Shown piece after piece: positions 61,745-64,000 of a stretch of DNA of 64,000 nt (its first letter is position 1; every line of letters starts with the position of its first letter). This DNA is from Halichondria panicea (taxonomy: Eukaryota; Porifera; Demospongiae; Suberitida; Halichondriidae). A program made the position numbers and the translations under genes. The notes below the pieces were generated by a model. That model saw only the letters and a list, made by a program, of their open reading frames with translations, was not told where the DNA came from and did no database searches. Where the stretch lies: the NCBI RefSeq assembly GCF_963675165.1, contig NC_087387.1:75001-139000 (forward strand). Reading direction: 5' to 3'.

Positions 61745-62137
61745 ATGTGGCTAACTCTAAGGATAGCATGGCTGTCTGTACTTTTAACTTTATGTGTGTT
61801 ACAAGCACAGTCAGAGAGAATAAGAAAGATAACTGTTGACAAGTTGGTGGAGAATAAGCAAGAACTAGCTGAGATTGAAAGTGCATTGGAAGACATTGGC
61901 CAATCATTCCGAGACTTTGGAACAAAAGTTAAGAACTTTTTCACTCCTAAATCAGATCGTCCAACGCCAAGACCAATGGATCATATTCCAGCAGTGTTTC
62001 AAGAGCAGCAAGAGCCGGGGTTGTTGTTAGAGGAGGCAGTTGTCAAGGCTGCATTGGATAGTGTAGTGCAGGAACAGTCAGAAGATGTAGCTAACTATAG
62101 CTGGTTCAGGAGACTCTTAGCAAAAGCTCTGCAATAA
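61745..62137 (+). CDS. Secreted precursor, 130 residues, with a short cationic C-terminus
   Basis: Intronless. Signal peptide MWLTLRIAWLSVLLTLCVLQ with AQS cleavage. An acidic helix follows (ELAEIESALEDIGQSF), running into a basic stretch DFGTKVKNFFTPKSDRPTPR. After a second acidic part the end is NYSWFRRLLAKALQ. SWF plus basic residues resembles the second module (TSWFKNLIRRG) of the gene at 60129. Function unknown; membership of the cluster is inferred from plan and position. AATAAAG, a likely polyadenylation signal, lies about 75 bp after the stop. Confidence 0.7.
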   Translation: MWLTLRIAWLSVLLTLCVLQAQSERIRKITVDKLVENKQELAEIESALEDIGQSFRDFGTKVKNFFTPKSDRPTPRPMDHIPAVFQEQQEPGLLLEEAVVKAALDSVVQEQSEDVANYSWFRRLLAKALQ

Positions 62138-62323
62138 ACTGTTTATTGAATGTGTTGTTGTTTTTGTCAGACCTTATAATACATCTATGATGTTGGTCAA
62201 CTTTGCATAATAAAGCTTTAGTTGCAGTTACAACACCAAGTGTTTATTGTTGTCTATGCCGATTTTTCTCTAAAATATTCTGTATACAGTAGGCTTAGAG
62301 AAAACTCGGCCTGGGAAGATGTA

Positions 62324-62710
62324 TACCGTATATCTTCTAATTTATCGGACACTTCTAATTACCCGGACACTCTTTTGGGCAATTTTCGTTGTTCTAATAC
62401 AACGGACACTCCAGTACTTTAATATTACATTTGTTCTAAATATCCGGACAATACCTTGAAAAGTTGAGCTACCATTCATAGACGGCAAGTAAGACTTAGA
62501 GTGCTGCAGTTAGATAGCCTTTGAGTAGCTAGTTTTAGATAGCTAGTGCAACTATTCAGTCGTACCCTGTTCTAGCTCGCATGCAGCTGCTTGCTTGTTC
62601 TAATTATTCCGGACACTTCGCATGCTCTATAAAAGTCTGTTCCAATTATACCCGGACAATTTCCAAAATAATTATTTTTTGCTGTCCGATAAATTAGAAG
62701 ATATACGGTA
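62324..62710. mobile_element. MITE copy 2 (387 bp), opposite orientation to copy 1
   Basis: The ends are TACCGTATATCTTCTAATTT and AAATTAGAAGATATACGGTA, a near-perfect terminal inverted repeat, flanked by TA. Inside, the order of blocks is the reverse complement of the copy at 16323-16711. Confidence 0.88.
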
Positions 62711-62853
62711 AATGATGTGCGGCTACTTATAGAGGCTCATGTGCCCGCGCCTGATATTCTGCGCATGCTCATAATAATTATAGTATATACTTTCTTCAGC
62801 AAAAAAATTTTTTTTCATCATACACAAAATTTCAGTTAGTACATTGTTCCACT

Positions 62854-64000
62854 TCACTTTTTTTCCAGTAATTCTCTGCTCAGTAGTGCCTCGATGATGG
62901 AAGTTTGGTTGAGCCTGAAGGGTGGGGGGTCAGGAGGGGATGGCTGAGGACCTGGTTGGGCCATATGAGCTACTTTTCTGCTCAGTAATGCCTCGATGAT
63001 GGCAGTTTGGTTGAGCGTGAAGGGTGGGGGGTCAGGAGGGGATGGCTGAGGACCTGGTTGGGCCATATGAGCTACTTCTCTGCTCAGTAATGCCTCGATG
63101 ATGGCAGTTTGGTTGAGCGTGAAGGGTGGGGGGTCAGGAGGGGATGGCTGAGGACCTGGTTGGGCCATATGAGCTACTTCTCTGCTCAGTAATGCCTCGA
63201 TGATGGCAGTTCGGTTGAGCGTGAAGGGTGGGGGGTCAGGAGGGGATGGCTGAGGACCTGGTTGGGCCATATGAGCTATTTCTCTGCTCAGTAATGCCTC
63301 GATGATAGCAGTTCGGTTGAGCCTGAAGGGTGGGGGGTCAGGAGGGGATGGCTGAGGACCTGGTTGGGCCATATGAGCTACTTCTCTGCTCAGTAATGCC
63401 TCGATGATGGCAGTTCGGTTGAGCGTGAAGGGTGGGGGGTCAGGAGGGGATGGCTGAGGACCTGGTTGGGCCATATGAGCTACTTCTCTGCTCAGTAATG
63501 CCTCGATGATGGCAGTTCGGTTGAGCGTGAAGGGTGGGGGGTCAGGAGGGGATGGCTGAGGACCTGGTTGGGCCATATGAGCTACTTCTCTGCTCAGTAA
63601 TGCCTCGATGATGGCAGTTCGGTTGAGCGTGAAGGGTGGGGGGTCAGGAGGGGATGGCTGAGGACCTGGTTGGGCCATATGAGCTATTTCTCTGCTCAGT
63701 AATGCCTCGATGATGGCAGTTCGGTTGAGCGTGAAGGGTGGGGGGTCAGGAGGGGATGGCTGAGGACCTGGTTGGGCCATATGAGCTATTTCTCTGCTCA
63801 GTAATGCCTCGATGATGGCAGTTCGGTTGAGCGTGAAGGGTGGGGGGTCAGGAGGGGATGGCTGAGGACCTGGTTGGGCCATATGAGCTATTTCTCTGCT
63901 CAGTAATGCCTCGATGATGGCAGTTTGGTTGAGCGTGAAGGGTGGGGGGTCAGGAGGGGATGGCTGAGGACCTGGTTGGGCCATATGAGCTACTTCTCTG
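62854..64000 (-). CDS. Tandem-repeat protein of 34-residue units (partial, open at the window edge)
   Basis: The frame is open from the window edge to the stop at 62854 and holds about 11 copies of a 102-bp unit. Each unit reads HMAQPGPQPSPPDPPP, then F-T/R-LNRTAIIEALLSRE. Copies are nearly identical at the DNA level; changes are few, and the reading frame is kept in all copies. Each unit pairs a proline-rich spacer with a short amphipathic helix, and most contain an Asn-Arg-Thr or Asn-Gln-Thr N-glycosylation sequon. The last unit ends LSRELLEKK. The 5' end, and any signal peptide or upstream exon, lies beyond base 64000. No family recognised; a structural or surface protein is possible. Confidence 0.6.
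   Translation of the reverse strand, partial: REVAHMAQPGPQPSPPDPPPFTLNQTAIIEALLSREIAHMAQPGPQPSPPDPPPFTLNRTAIIEALLSREIAHMAQPGPQPSPPDPPPFTLNRTAIIEALLSREIAHMAQPGPQPSPPDPPPFTLNRTAIIEALLSREVAHMAQPGPQPSPPDPPPFTLNRTAIIEALLSREVAHMAQPGPQPSPPDPPPFTLNRTAIIEALLSREVAHMAQPGPQPSPPDPPPFRLNRTAIIEALLSREIAHMAQPGPQPSPPDPPPFTLNRTAIIEALLSREVAHMAQPGPQPSPPDPPPFTLNQTAIIEALLSREVAHMAQPGPQPSPPDPPPFTLNQTAIIEALLSRKVAHMAQPGPQPSPPDPPPFRLNQTSIIEALLSRELLEKK

Overview
This window comes from an animal nuclear genome. The genes are split by many short introns (often 45-100 bp) with GT..AG boundaries, are packed on both strands, and have animal-type products: MyD88 with death and TIR domains, a filamin with calponin-homology domains, the U7 Sm-like protein LSM10, THUMPD1, methionine synthase reductase and Mn-SOD. 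The compactness, the short introns, the heavy CA/TG microsatellite load and the domain forms fit a sponge, most likely a demosponge such as Amphimedon. That assignment is inference; no search was run.

Layout. 0-3.5 kb: TTLL12 (-) and ABT1 (+), head to head. 3.6-9.9 kb: a BAF-like protein (-) and glutamine-dependent NAD+ synthetase NADSYN1 (-) with an unusual C-terminal tail. 10-13.9 kb: a secreted DUF547 protein (+), a secreted cationic/acidic precursor (+), Mn-SOD (-) and a 44-residue membrane micropeptide (-). 14.2-27.1 kb: one large espin-like ankyrin-repeat gene (+) whose introns hold a 43-bp minisatellite and a tandem array of a ~344-bp foldback repeat. 27.3-29.7 kb: an SH3/zinc-finger protein (-) and a PYM/eIF2A-like protein (+). 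29.8-34.4 kb: a three-CH filamin (-). 34.6-36.6 kb: MyD88 (-). 37-39.9 kb: THUMPD1 (-). 40.1-42.9 kb: a protein with a tau/MAP2-type microtubule-binding repeat (-). 43-48.4 kb: cytosolic methionyl-tRNA synthetase MARS1 (+). 48.7-49.3 kb: LSM10 (-). 49.4-53.1 kb: MTRR (+). 54-62.2 kb: seven intronless genes for secreted peptide precursors. 62.3-62.7 kb: a MITE. 62.9 kb to the edge: an ORF made of 34-residue repeats.

Two things stand out. First, the 54-62 kb cluster, with a relative at 11.4 kb, encodes small proteins that share a plan: signal peptide, acidic pro-region, then a cationic helix, a proline-rich part or a short hydrophobic tail. Three neighbours end in the same Gly-Gly-Leu-(Leu/Met)-Gly tail. 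One holds two cationic amphipathic segments in an internal duplication, the first opening like a cecropin. This looks like an uncharacterised secreted-peptide system, perhaps for defence or epithelial secretion. Second, at least seven unrelated genes carry intronic tandem repeats whose unit includes a copy of the adjoining exon-intron junction. Splice sites thus seem to be recurrently amplified into minisatellites.

Most housekeeping genes sit in divergent pairs with 90-310 bp between start codons, suggesting shared promoters. I saw no tRNA, rRNA or CRISPR array. Exon coordinates were read by eye from splice consensus and family alignment from memory, so boundaries can be off by a few bases.
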